Below are positions 11,835 to 22,703 of a stretch of 64,000 bases of DNA, piece by piece. The stretch covers positions 124,001-188,000 of the forward strand of contig BJKQ01000003.1 of the NCBI GenBank assembly GCA_006538405.1, given 5' to 3'. The notes beneath the pieces are model-generated. The model ran no database searches. It was not told the origin of the DNA and saw nothing but the letters and a program-made list of their open reading frames with translations. The translations under genes and the position numbers were made by a program. The DNA is from Hansfordia pulvinata (lineage: Eukaryota > Ascomycota > Sordariomycetes > Xylariales). Positions within the stretch are counted from its first letter, which is position 1. Every line of letters starts with the position of its first letter.

Positions 11835-13888
11835 GCTCCATCAACACCATGGCCCCTCGCCGCCCCAGACCGCCGCCACCGCCCCCGCTCAGCAGCGCCC
11901 CAACAGCAGCAGCGACACGTTCGCCCATGAGCGGCGCGCAGCGAGAGCGACGGCGCCCTGGGCGGCGGCGCCGGCGCCGCGCCATTCCGCTCCGAGTCGC
12001 CCGCCGCCGCCCGCCGCCCGGCCCCGGCCCTGGCCCCGTTGACGGTGACCGCGACGGCTGCCGTCGACGGCCTCGGCAGCGGCGGTCATAAAGCGGCGGC
12101 AGCAGCAGCGTCGCCCCGCCCGGAGCAGCCGAGCAGCCCGCGACGACGTCGAGACTCACCAGCACCAATATCACCACCACCACCACCACCAACACGGCGG
12201 GGTCGACCATGCCCGCAGCATCTGGACGAGCCCCTTTTCGGCGCCGTCGACCACCATCAGGACTCGTCCAAGGCGCCGGGCGTCAACTGGAGTGAGTTGA
12301 CACATACACACACACACACAACAACACACACACACACACACACACACACCACACACGTCCCTTTCATACCCCAAAAGTTTAAACTCACCCATTGTGCTGA
12401 CATTGCCAACCCACACGGGCAGTCTGGCTGGCGCCGACGTCCATGTGGTCGTTCACGGCCCGGCTCGCCATCCTGATGGCGCGGCGGCTGGGCCTCGAGT
12501 CGCCCTTCACGCGCCGGGCTTCATGCAGCGGACCGAGTACGTGCTCGAGTGGAAGAAGAAAGAGGGCGACGACCAAGGTGGCGGGGAAGGGAAGCCAGCA
12601 GCAGGTTCGAGCACAAGTCCTCATCACAACAACAACGACGACAACAACAACAACGACAACGCCAACGAGAACGAAGACGAGGACGAGGAAGAGCCGCCGG
12701 ACACGACGGGCCTGCCACCGATCGACCACGCGATCCACCTCTCAACACGGTGCAGTTCCACTTTGGGCAGATCTACCGCTTCTTCGACGACGACTTCGCC
12801 AGCCGCATCTGCGCCTTCTACCGCGGCGGGGACCCGGCCAAGCAGGCCCGCGCCAACCCTCTGTGGTTCGCCCAGTTCCTGCTCGTCCTCGCCTTCGCAA
12901 GGCCTTCCTGGGGAGAGTCCCCGCCCCGGCCGCCGGCTCGGCGCGGCGGGCGTGGGCTCGGGCGCGGGGCACGCCGGGGGGACTGGGGGGACCACGGGGG
13001 CCGCCTCCGCCTCTGCCGCCGCCGACGACGACGCCGCCTCCCGCGCTCCCCCGGCGCCGAGTTCTTCCTGCGCGCCATGTCCCTCATGCCCGAGGACAAC
13101 AAGATGTGGGAGGGCGGGCTACTGGCCATCGAGGTCTTTGCCCTGGCCGGGCTGTACCTGTACTCGGTCGACCGCCGAGAGCTTTCCCACGTATACGTAA
13201 GTTTTTTTCATGGGGGTTTTTTTTTCTGGAGATGTAAACTCTCTCTCTCTTCTCAGATCACCACACATCAAAAACTCACGAAATGCAAAAAAAAACCCAG
13301 GTCGGACACGCGATGCGCATAGCGCAGATCCACGGCCTGCACACGCAGCTGCCCGAGGAGGAGCTGGGCCCCGGGGTCGTGGCGTGGGCCGCAACATCTG
13401 GTGGTCCCTCTACACCATCGACCGCCACGTCTCCTCCTCCATCGGCCTGCCCATGACCACCCAGGACGACGACATCACTGTCGAGCTGCCCCCCGCCGGC
13501 AGCCTCGTCGCCCCGGACTCGGCCCTCAACCTGCAGGTCAAGCTGTCCCAGCTGCAGACCACCATCATCAAGTGTGAGCGTCTTTTTTTTTTTTTTCTTT
13601 CTTGCTATTCTCCACGGTTTCTGGTGGCGAGGGAGAGGGTGAGAAGGAGAAAGAGGATAATGAGGGAACAAAGGAGAGATAAGACTAACACGAGACGCCT
13701 TCGAGTAGCAATCTACAAAAGCGAGCGGACACAGCTCGGACCCTTCCTCGAAACCACCAGGTCCATCATCCAGACCATGGCCGGGTACGCCCAGGAGATT
13801 GAGAGGATCATCAACCTCAAGTTCCAGAACTCGGTCAGCGCCATGCCAAAGGGCACGCGCCACATTACTCTGCTGTACCACCAGGTTC

Positions 13889-13924
<36 letters not shown>

Positions 13925-14931
13925 AAAGGAATGAAAAAAAAAAAACCCTTCCACCCTTGAACCATGAGATCAGTACATGACTAATCTTTACGCGACTCCC
14001 AGTGCGTGCTCCTGGCCACGCGGCCGCTTCTCCTGTCCATCCTCAAGGAGCGCCTCGACAAGCTGGGCCAGGACGAGGAGGACTGGCGCAGCTTCCTGGC
14101 CGTCACCACCAACCTCATCTCGACCGGCATCAAGTCCGCCGTCAAGTCGCTGCAGATTCTGTCTCACGACGACAGCTCTCTGGGTGAGTCTTGTCTTGTC
14201 TACGAGAGACACTCTGAAATCTTCCCCCCTCTTTCCCTTCCGTAACGCTGACCCTCTTTTCCTCCTCCTGGGACACCCCCCGACCAAAAAAAAAAAGAGA
14301 TCTTCCTCCCCCTGGACCTCGAGTGCACCTACGGCGCAGCCCTGTACCTGCTCATGGCCGAGTCCGTCTTCCCCGAGGAGGGGGCCGCCGTGGGGGGCCA
14401 GGAGGGCCAGCAGGCCGCCCACGTGGCCGAGGCCCACGCCCTGCTGGACGAGATGGTCCGCGGCGGCAACCAGGTCGCCGGCCAGCGCCAGCGCGACCTG
14501 CGCCACCTCGAGAGCCTGTTCGAGGAGCTCGCCCGCCAGGCCAAGCGCCAGGGCCTCCAGACGCTGACCCTGGCCACCGCGCCCCTCACCAGCCGGTGCC
14601 GCTGGAGCACGGCGAGGAAGTGGACGACGACGGCATCATTGTCAGCGGCGGCGGCGAGGACATGGCCATGGCCATGGACGACGACGTGTCGCCGCAGCCG
14701 CCCCCGCCGCCGCCCCCGCCGCCCGAGGACGAGGGCTTCGCGGAGCTGTCGAGGATCCCCGAGTTCCCGGACCCGGGGGCCGCCATGGCGCAGCACAGCA
14801 TGGAGCTGCTGGACGACATTGGCATCTCGTCGGACGAGTTCCTGGCCATCGTCGACCAGATCGGCACCCACAACGACGGCATCGTCTTTGGCGCGGGCTG
14901 CTTCGACGGGAGCTACATGCACATGACGTGA
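11242..14931 (+). CDS. Zn2Cys6 fungal-specific transcription factor, frame broken at several sites
   Basis: Eight exons are proposed: 11242-11282, 11495-11656, 11745-12291, 12423-13196, 13301-13571, 13761-13884, 14003-14183 and 14298-14931. The product is about 910 residues. The zinc cluster has the canonical spacing C28-X2-C31-X6-C38-X5-C44-X2-C47-X6-C54, with an extra C25. A RYLHQLQ linker follows, then 17 glutamines, a low-complexity Pro/Ser/His region, and the fungal regulatory middle domain (NWIWLAPTSMWSFTARL, NIWWSLYTIDRHVSSSIGLP). The C-terminus is acidic (GISSDEFLAIVDQIG) and looks like an activation region. At least five single-base losses are needed, near 12000-12280, 12510, 12740, 13385 and 14595. 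Three more (12898-13050) are likely because the middle of exon 4 reads arginine-rich out of frame. The exon sum, 2734 nt, requires 2, 5 or 8 added bases, in agreement. It probably acts in the nucleus and may regulate the neighbouring catabolic genes. Confidence 0.8.
11454..11487 (+). repeat. CA array in transcription factor intron 1
   Basis: About 17 CA units occupy the polypyrimidine region just before the acceptor of the 212-bp first intron. Confidence 0.9.
11782..11832 (+). repeat. CAG array encoding 17 glutamines
   Basis: Seventeen perfect CAG codons lie in exon 3 of the Zn2Cys6 regulator, shortly after the zinc cluster. Pure CAG makes the length likely polymorphic. Confidence 0.95.
12307..12357 (+). 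repeat. CA array in transcription factor intron 3
   Basis: CA repeats with two AACA interruptions fill the start of intron 3, directly after the GTGAGT donor. Confidence 0.9.
13893..13921 (+). repeat. CT array in transcription factor intron 6
   Basis: About 14 CT units follow the GTTCGT donor of the sixth intron. Confidence 0.9.
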
Positions 14932-17345
14932 CTTTTTTTTTGATTCTTGATTCTTGACTTGGAGCCATGTTCCTGTTTTTTTCTCTTCTTGTTCCTGGTT
15001 TTTATCATTCATGTACCTTGTACCTAGCCTGCCTGCCTGTCTTTGTACGGTTACTACCGCCACCACCACCACCATATCCTGTTTCTTGCGGCGCCGGCCT
15101 TTTCACTTTCACAGTCCCTACATCGTCCGCCGGGACGCTTTAATTCTAGCCTTAGGTACCTAAGGTAGTTAAGCAGATCATAACAGACTCCTCTAAGAAT
15201 GTATCACAGGAGATCAGCAGCTCAGCAGCCTGGCCAGACAAATGACAGACGTGCCTCCTGACTTGACGTAAGCCGGCCAGAAGCCGAGTGTCGGTGATCG
15301 CCTAGGTAGGTACCTAGGTAGGTAACCTCCTTGCAGGGCTGGCTCTCAGTGTAAGAACTGTCGTGGAACTTGCAACGACCGGGAGACGGCAGAGAAGGCC
15401 GGGCTGCGTGCTGCCCCGGACGGCATTATATCCCCGTCTCCGTGCCAGTTGGCCGGCCCCGGTCCCATCAAATGGCGCAATGATCCATGCGTGCGTGCAG
15501 CGCGTGCAGTGCAGTGCGTCCCCCTGTTGCAGCCCGCTGCAATGTAGCCGCTACAGGGGTCAAGTGGGCGGCACTCGGGGGGGCGGGGGACCCCGGCCAG
15601 CGCAAGATCAGTGCCGGCGGCCCTCCATCACCCGCCCCCGCCCCCCGAAGCCGGCGCGGGCAGCCGCCGCCAATAGAGGGCGGGGGTGCCTGAGAAGCGT
15701 TGTACCCGATCCCTGCACCCGCCGCCAACGTCCAGTGGAGTGGAGCCTCTACACGTACCTTGGATGGCGGCTCCAGCTGATCTCCGGGCGGTCTAGGCGC
15801 TCGTGGCGCCCCTGTGCGGTATTCCTACAGCGGCGTTAGCTGGGGCCTGGCCCTTTCCCACGTCTGACCTTACAGCCTGCCCACCTGGAGCCAACCTACA
15901 TCCACGACAACCACCATTGAACCCAGAGTCGACCGCCTCGAGGACCAGGAATCGTTCCGCGGATGCGTTTGACTCGATATTCCCTCTCTCTCTCCTCTCT
16001 CTCTCTCATAACGCATACTAAGGGGCAAGCGGAACGTTATTACGTGAGACAAATTCGTCTCGGTGGACGTCGCCTGTCGAGACTACCGATCCCTGTCCGC
16101 TCTGCGTGAGTCTGCCCACACGACCCGGCCTCAGCCGTGGCCATCAGACATCCGGCGCCACGGGTATTGAGGTCACTGCTTCTCGTCGATGCATGAGCTG
16201 CCGAGGCGGCGGGACGCGGAGAATACAGGCGCAGAGTCCACACAGCACACCCAGATCCGCGAGTGCACCCTTGAAGAATGCTCAGTCTGTATCCAGAGTC
16301 TTGAAGTCTCAAATACTGAGAGATGAGACGGCTGGCTGACCGGGGTCGGCTGTGTTTTGGGTCGTGCTCAGCCTGTTCATCCTCGTCGCATCCACGGCAT
16401 TGTGAGTAGCTGCAACCCCGCGATAGCTTCTCTCAAGGGACTCAAAGCTGACTCTCGTCGAAGCGACTTGATTTATGTTGCAATTAACTTGTCTACCTCG
16501 AATTTTGCCTCGCTCTAGACGCTGTCAACTATTCCTGCATGGCATGGCCGATGGCATGCAGAAGAGAAGCGACACCTTCTCGAAAGTGGCTGGTGCCTTT
16601 GGGTTCGTCTCTAGGCTGCTGGGCGACCACTGGGTAGCTCACTACCTCTGCAAGCAAGGGATGCCGCTCTCTGTGCCCACGGGTGACACGTCTAGTTCCC
16701 TCTCCAAGGACAGGACATCTGCTCCCACTTGTCGGGTTATTGGAGAGGTGTGACCGGCCCTGATGACAGCAGTAGTAAGTCGTAGTTGTCATCCTGGTCG
16801 GCTCTGGCGATCCCAAGTTCGCTATGCGTCTCTGCCGCCGTAGAACGAGTCGCAAGATTACCGAGTTGTGTTGAAGCTCATGTGTGTCGTCCAGAGACAT
16901 GACATTGCATCGTCAATCCAGTAACATTTACGAGTGATCAACCTCTGGAGTCACCGCTGATAGCTATTCCGTTCAAGTATGATCAAGGCGCTCACTTGGG
17001 ATCTGCCTACGTAGTAGAACTGGCACAGACAACGAGTGCAACCCCGACATCAGACGCCCAGAACCAATTCAGGCAGACGACATTGTCGTTCACCACACCC
17101 ACGCCACGTCACCTCGGTGCGTACGAGGCTTGCCACTCGTTGGTTGAATACATGTACAAGCAGTAGACTTGACTGAGCAGAGGAACAAACCAGCGCCCAG
17201 GAGAAAAGCATGTTCCTATTTACATGCACGGTCAAGCCGCCAGCATCAGCAGCCCCTTGATGTTCACAATTCTCCTCCGTCTTCAGAACCAAGTCATTCC
17301 CAGTAAACCCCCCTTTCTTCATCACCACCACAACTACCTCTCTCC
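14932..17345. other. Spacer between transcription factor and MhpD-like gene
   Basis: The 3' UTR of the regulator (T-rich 14933-15010) is followed by spacer DNA with a TAGGTAGGTACCTAGGTAGG motif near 15303 and a CT-rich patch at 15982-16008. Several frames of 60-160 codons are open, but none shows a domain or paired exons. No gene is supported. Confidence 0.55.
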
Positions 17346-18210
17346 TCAGACGACATCAAACTCAATGCTAGCCCACCCATCAAACGAAGCCGTCCAGTGC
17401 CCCGGCTCGCTCATGCGGACAGCCTCGAGGCAGCTCCCGGGAAGGATGAAGTCTCCGGGCAGGAACCCGCGCTCGAAGCCCCCGCCTCCGCCCTCGCCTT
17501 CGCCTTCGTCGTGGCCCTCGGCGAGCCGGTTGGCCAGCCACGCGACGGCGGCGAGCGGGTTTCCCAGGACGTTGCGCGTGTTTCCCGCGGCGACCTCGCG
17601 CCCGCCGAACGCCAGCGAGCCCCGCAGGTCCGCCAGGCTGCCGCCGCCCCCGCCTCCGCTCCCGGCGGGGGAAAGATCTGGTCGAGCCTCCGGGCGCGCC
17701 CGCCAGCATGACGGCGGCGGTCGACCCGCCGTCGGCCAGCGTGTCGCTCAAGCCGATGGCCCACCCCTTCACGCGCGAGTCGATGATCTCGACCGCGGGC
17801 ACCGCGTACTCGACGGCGCCGATGACGTCGGCCACCGTGACTCCCGGGCCCTTGAGCGGCCGCCGCAGGGTGAAGCCGACCTCGAGCTCGACGAACGGCT
17901 CGATGTAGTCGTCCCGCCGCAGCGTCGAGCCCTCGTACACGAAAAGCCCCGCCGTCAGGGGGCCGTAGTCCGGCTGGTCGAGCCCGAAGGCGGCCTGCAT
18001 GACTTTGGCGATGTTGCCCAGCTTGTAGCCCACCAGCCGGTCGCCCTCGGCCAGCGCCCGCGCCAGCCCCGCCCGCTGCACCGCCATCGCCGCCCGCTCG
18101 TCCAGCCCCGGCCACGTCTTGGACGGCGCCTCGATCGGCCTCCGCTGAAGCCGCGCCTCGCGCAGCGCCGCCGCTATGGCCTCCACCTCGTCCTGCTGCA
18201 TGGCGGGCAT
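17346..18210 (-). CDS. MhpD/FAH-superfamily hydratase or decarboxylase, frame broken
   Basis: A single exon gives about 289 residues. The N-terminal 200 residues read cleanly. They carry the family pattern of 2-oxopent-4-enoate hydratases and 4-oxalocrotonate decarboxylases: GYKLGNIAKVMQAAFG, the GLFVYEG stretch, the metal-binding EVGFTLRRPL (E-x-E type, in FVELEVGF), EIIDSR and LSDTLADGGSTAAVML. The C-terminus (GREVAAGNTRNVLGNPLAAVAWLANRL, LPGDFILPGS) is in another frame. Two missing bases between 17640 and 17700, in GC runs, restore one frame; one extra base would also do so. The corrected length is 867 nt, a multiple of three. Relatives hydrate 2-hydroxypentadienoate or decarboxylate oxalocrotonate in aromatic meta-cleavage pathways, but fungal substrates are poorly known. 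The gene is divergent from the amine oxidase gene, with a 1.5-kb spacer. Confidence 0.8.
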
Positions 18211-18580
18211 GACGCTGTTGTCGGTCGTCTCGGGGAGGGGCGTGTAGGTGGGTTAGGTAAGGTTAGGTATGTAAGACTCGTCCACGAGGCTCTCGATGCG
18301 TGGCAATAAGACCTGGAACGCGATCTGGCGATGGTTGTAAGTTCTGGCGCGAGCAATCATGCCCAGCTTGAGTCGCCTCTCCCACGACACACTTCCATCA
18401 TGGGTAATATAGACAACATCCCTACTGAGGGTTCACTTTTGCATTCCAATTCCCCGAGTACACGGTAAGGTATCATCGGCTTCGGACCGCGAGTGAACCC
18501 CCGAGAGCTCATCCAGCAATGCCGACGAAGCCCACGCCCATGCCCCGAACCGAGCTAATTACACCATATCAGACCCCGCT

Positions 18581-18622
18581 AACACACACACACACACACA
18601 CACGCACACACACACACACACC
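18581..18622 (+). repeat. CA dinucleotide array
   Basis: CA repeats with one CG interruption in the divergent spacer. Confidence 0.9.
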
Positions 18623-18892
18623 ACCCAAAGACTCAGCGCCGTCCAGTCCGCTCTCAGTCCGCGATCGGGTGCGGCTCGCGGGCGCCGGTGGAGTAGGTCG
18701 GGCTGACACCGCGCTTGGTGCTCTGGAGCCGTCTGATGGGCCGCCGCCGGCGATCACGAGGGGGGCTGGGAGATCACATGCGACCAGCAGTATAGAGGTA
18801 GGTAAGGTACGAGTAAGGTAGGCATGCAGTCAGTATACGGACACCGGCAGCTCGCGGGAAGTGGGGCCCCCTCGGATGGCCGCCCGATCCCT

Positions 18893-18923
<31 letters not shown>
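18893..18923 (+). repeat. CT dinucleotide array
   Basis: About 15 CT units in the divergent spacer. Confidence 0.9.
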
Positions 18924-18927
<4 letters not shown>

Positions 18928-19592
18928 GCCGGAAGCTAGGGTTCGGGCGTCGGGGCTAGGGGTCGACAAGCTCTCCCGATCGAAGGCGGCCGTGTCCCGA
19001 GCGTCCAATCAGTAATCCCGCTTTCCTACCTACCTATGCTTACGATACACGTACATGCAGGCGCAGAGGCCAGGTACGGGAGCGCGCCCCTATCAACTTC
19101 AACAGCAGCACCGTGACGTGTAATGGGGAGGAGGAGGTTGGGGGGAGGGCAGGGGCAAGTTGGCGACGTCTCTCGAGCCTCGCTCATGTTGTAGCGCCAC
19201 CCGCCTCCTCGAGTGCGGCATGAAACTGGCCCGGATACTGGAGCGAGCGAGCGAGCGAGCGAGTCGGCTGGGTTCCTGCTCGCCTCCTACCTCGGACGTT
19301 CACCCCCCTTTGATAAGCCATGTGTCGCGTGTGAAGTAATACCGGGAGCCGCGGGGCGAGTTCGCTCGCGTTGGCCACGCACGTGCTGCTCGGGGAGCTT
19401 CAGGTCTCGTCGGCAGTCTCCCGCGTCTCGTCAAGAGAGAACTCCAAGAAAAAAACGAAAGGGCAGAAAGTCGATCCTGACATTGTCTCCATTGTCGGGT
19501 CCTCATCTCATCCATCGTCTCCTGCCGACAGAACCTCTCGACGCCGAAGTCTATCCTCGTCCCAAGAAAGGGACAACCAAACAAGCAAGAAA

Positions 19593-19611
19593 CCCCCCCC
19601 CCCCCCCCCCC
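19593..19611 (+). repeat. Poly-C tract of 19 bases near the amine oxidase start
   Basis: The run lies about 80 bases before the ATG at 19692, probably in the 5' UTR or core promoter. Confidence 0.9.
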
Positions 19612-19691
19612 ATATTCTCATACCATACAACCAAACTCTCCCATCTCCCCTCTCCCATCAACAGCCCATAGCTCTCATTACCATACATACA

Positions 19692-21284
19692 ATGTTCGAC
19701 GTCGTAGTAGTAGGCGCCGGCCCCAGCGGGCTGCAGGCGGCGCTTTCGGCGCAGCGCGACGAGGGGCTGTCGGTCGCCGTGGTCGAGGCCCGCGACCGCG
19801 TGGGCGGCAAGACGTGGACGGTGCCGCTGTCCTCGGGCCGCGGCGCCGCCGACCTGGGCGCCGCCTGGGTCAACGACTCGCTGCAGCCCCGCGTCTGGGC
19901 GTACGTCCGGCGCTTCGGGCTCGACGTCGTCCGCCAGCGCCTCGAGGGCAAGGCCGTCATGCTCGTCTCGCCCCCGCCCCGTCGTCGTCGTCGTCATCCG
20001 AGGGCAGCAGCAGCAGCGGAGGAGGAGAAGGAACCACCAGAGAGGCGGGTAAGGGGCCAGGAGGAGAGGGAGAGGGAGAGGGAGGAGAGCGGCTCGAGTT
20101 CCCCTTCGGCATCATGCCCGACTTCAGCGCCGAGGAGAAGCGCAACCTCGAGCTCGTCCGCGACCACATCCAGGCCGCCTCGCTGCGCGCCGGCGAGTCC
20201 CCCCGCCCCGAGGACGACGAGGTCTCCCTCGACCAGTACGTCCGCGGCCTGGGCGCGGGGCCCAAGACCCTCCAGATGGTCAACCTGTGGGCGCGCGCCA
20301 TGCACGGCGTCGAGTCCACCCAGGAGTCGGCCGCCTTCTTCATCGACTACTGCCGCAAGAACAAGGGGCTCCTGGCCGTCCGCGCCGACGACCACACCGG
20401 CGGCCAGCACCTGCGCATTGTCCAAGGTGAGTGAGCTAGATAGAGACACATCAATTTATACATCTTGCCGAGAAATGAAAGGGCTGACGGGACGAACCGG
20501 GGAAAAACCAGGCACCCAAGCAATATCTGAGGGCATCGCTGACCTGATCGGGCGGAGCAACATCTTCCTCTCGTCGCCCGTGGCGTCCATCGACGACCAG
20601 AAGACGCACGTCGTGCTCAAGACGACGAGCGGCCGCGCCTTCGCCGCGCGCCGCTGCATCCTCGCCGTCCCGGGCACCATGTACCGCGGCCTCAACATCG
20701 CGCCCCCGCTGCCCGCGGCCCTGCGCGAGGTGACGGGCTCGTCCCGCATGGGCCACTACAACAAGGCCATCGTGTGCTACGACGCCCCCTGGTGGCGCGA
20801 CCTCGGCTTCAACGGCTTCTTCATGAGCTACTACGGCCCCGTCGCCATCGCCCGCGACACCAGCGTCGACCAGCGCCGCTGCTTCGCCCTGACCTGCTTC
20901 GTCAACGGCGCCAACGGCGAGGCCTGGGACCGCCTGCACCCCCACCAGCGCCGCAAGGCCGTCCTCGACCAGATCGCCGCGGCCTTTGGCGGCGACGACG
21001 CCGCCCGCGAGCAGGCCCACAAGCCCATCGAGTTCTTCGAGCAGATCTGGAAGCACGAGGAGTTCAGCCAGGGCGCCCTGGTTCCCGTCACTGCGCTGGG
21101 CCATCTGACCAAGTACGCTTCGGTGTACGGCAAGCCAGTCGGCAACATCCACTTCGTCGGGACGGAATACTCCCCCGAGTGGAAGGGCTACATCGAGGGC
21201 GCTCTCTGCTCCGGAGAGCGTGGTGCTGCCGAGGTCGCCCAAGCTCTGGCCCAACAAGGAAGGGCCAGATCGTCTGCTTTGTGA
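19692..21284 (+). CDS. FAD-dependent amine oxidase (monoamine oxidase type), frame broken once
   Basis: Exons 19692-20426 and 20512-21284 flank an 85-bp intron (GTGAGT...CCAG) and give about 502 residues. The dinucleotide-binding motif GAGPSG is at residues 8-13, followed by the E32 ribose contact, RVGGKTW (36-42) and DLGAAWVND. The C-terminus carries the second FAD signature NIHFVGTEYSPEWKGYIEGAL. This is the flavin amine oxidase fold that oxidises an amine to imine or aldehyde with release of H2O2. One base is missing near 19971-19985 (C runs): downstream the correct frame reads Ser/Gly/Glu-rich and then LEFPFGIMPDFSAEEK. That low-complexity stretch is an unusual insertion between the FAD and substrate domains. 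The last residues are SAL, at best a weak PTS1-like ending, so a peroxisomal location is uncertain. The gene converges on the amidohydrolase gene. An in-frame open stretch upstream of 19692 has no better start. Confidence 0.87.
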   Translation: MFDVVVVGAGPSGLQAALSAQRDEGLSVAVVEARDRVGGKTWTVPLSSGRGAADLGAAWVNDSLQPRVWAYVRRFGLDVVRQRLEGKAVMLVSPPPRRRRRHPRAAAAAEEEKEPPERRVRGQEEREREREESGSSSPSASCPTSAPRRSATSSSSATTSRPPRCAPASPPAPRTTRSPSTSTSAAWARGPRPSRWSTCGRAPCTASSPPRSRPPSSSTTAARTRGSWPSAPTTTPAASTCALSKVSELDRDTSIYTSCREMKGLTGRTGEKPGTQAISEGIADLIGRSNIFLSSPVASIDDQKTHVVLKTTSGRAFAARRCILAVPGTMYRGLNIAPPLPAALREVTGSSRMGHYNKAIVCYDAPWWRDLGFNGFFMSYYGPVAIARDTSVDQRRCFALTCFVNGANGEAWDRLHPHQRRKAVLDQIAAAFGGDDAAREQAHKPIEFFEQIWKHEEFSQGALVPVTALGHLTKYASVYGKPVGNIHFVGTEYSPEWKGYIEGALCSGERGAAEVAQALAQQGRARSSAL

Positions 21285-21604
21285 TTAGAATGTTCGCCGA
21301 GCGCCATCTGATAATTAGCTTCTCATTGAACAGTGGCCATCAGGTTGATGACGTCTTGCGTGGGAATCAGGGATGGGAATTTGCGATTGGTAGAGATAGC
21401 CTGCTTAATGTACCCCTTTGCGCCGTGAACATCAGATGACAACGACGACAGCACTGGTGAGAGTAAGACATTCGACATTAATTGTAGCACTAAGACACCT
21501 TTCCGGTACATCCGTGAATCATGTCGATAAAGCAGACTGGTATCATCGCTTGATTTTGCATTCCATCTAGAAGATGTCGTCAACCGCCGTCACTCGCCAA
21601 CATC

Positions 21605-22703
21605 TCACAACTCAATGCCGTAAGCTTTGCACGCCGTGCCGCCAAAGATCTGGCGGACCTCGTCTTCCTCATAGGAAGCCATGTAGCAGATACGGTCCAC
21701 GATCTTCTTCCATTTCGCCCAGGCATCGTCGCCGACGCCCGCCGTGCAGACGGGCCAGTCACTGCCGAACATGAGGCGGGAGGGCCCGAAGGCAGCCAGA
21801 AGCACAAGGAGCCAGGGGGTCATGGCCTCGAAGAGCTCCTCGGGCGATCGCTTGCGCATGGACTCGGTCATCTCGGGGAACCCGCCGGAAATCTTCATGT
21901 ACGTCTTGCTTCCCTTGCTCATGGCGAAGATGGCTGTGCGCCACGCAATGAATCCAGTGTCAATCATGGTGTTGTAAACAGTGAGATCGGGCTTGCACAT
22001 ATGGTCTTGGAGGTAACAGTCAGCCACGAACCAAGCGGTGTACGGGAGGCCAAGAACACTTACTGATGATAAAGGTGACCTTCTCGTCCTCGGGCACGTC
22101 CTCGTGGGCGCGCTCAATCAGCTCGACCGCCTCCTCCATTTGTGCGCGGCCACGGCTGTGCTGGTCGATGCCGAGGTCGAACACCAGGCCCAGGCGACCA
22201 AGAAGCTTGAGACTGGCAATGAATTCGTCGGTGGTGCCGGTCCCGCTGGGCTTGTTCTGCAGCAGGTAGCGGAAGCCCTTGACCCTGGGCCACTTGTCGC
22301 CCAGCTCTTTCTTGACGACTTCGATGTACTTCTCGACTACGGCGGGGCCGCTGGCCAGAGGCGCCCAAGGGATGACGGCCTTGCACAGGTCGGCGTCGGC
22401 AGACGAGTGACCCTCGCCGTCGAGGGGCTGGCCCTCGAGAACACGCTTGATGAAGGCGACCTCCTTCAAGGGGTTTTCCCAGCCGCTGCCATCCTTGGCG
22501 CCGGCCTCTTCGTCGTACTTTTGGTCGGCCTCGAGGTAGACGAAGCCCCGAGGGGTGCAGTCTGAGGTGGCGGCTCTGTATTCTTCGAGGGAATGACGCT
22601 TGGCGAGAGGGTGGTCGGGGGTGCACCAATTGAGAGTTGCGACCTGTGATTCAGGGAAGACGTGGACGTGGGAGTCGATGATGGGGATGTCCGAAGGCGC
22701 CAT
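21605..22703 (-). CDS. Amidohydrolase-family (PF04909 type) TIM-barrel hydrolase
   Basis: Exons 22703-22064 and 22005-21605 flank a 58-bp intron (GTAAGT...AAG) and give 346 residues in an intact frame. The start MAPSDIPIIDSHVHVF puts the metal-binding HxH motif at residues 12-14 right after the first strand, typical of the family. Further landmarks are RGFVYLEAD, RVKGFRYLLQ, VFDLGID, VTFIINHMCKPDL with the strand-6 histidine, and FGSDWPV with the strand-8 aspartate. Characterised relatives are lactonases (L-rhamnono-gamma-lactonase, 2-pyrone-4,6-dicarboxylate lactonase) and decarboxylases such as ACMSD. The N-terminal pattern looks closer to the lactonase side. It lies tail to tail with the amine oxidase, 320 bases apart. 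An upstream ATG at 22742 would add 13 residues and is less likely. Confidence 0.85.

Larger units (their letters stand above)
18211..19691. other. Divergent promoter region between MhpD-like and amine oxidase genes
   Basis: No gene is seen. The spacer holds a CA array, a CT array, a short GAGC array (19239-19263), TAGGTAGG words (18797, 19027) and a 19-base C run close to the amine oxidase start. The first 20-40 bases of each side are likely 5' UTR. A divergent arrangement would allow shared control of both genes; this is inference. Confidence 0.6.

Noticed and set aside
12940..13060. Arg-rich stretch in regulator exon 4 as a real basic domain
   Set aside because: It is in the same frame as its flanks, but the neighbouring frames read as sensible Gly/Ala/Ser sequence and three missing bases explain it better. 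Not certain.
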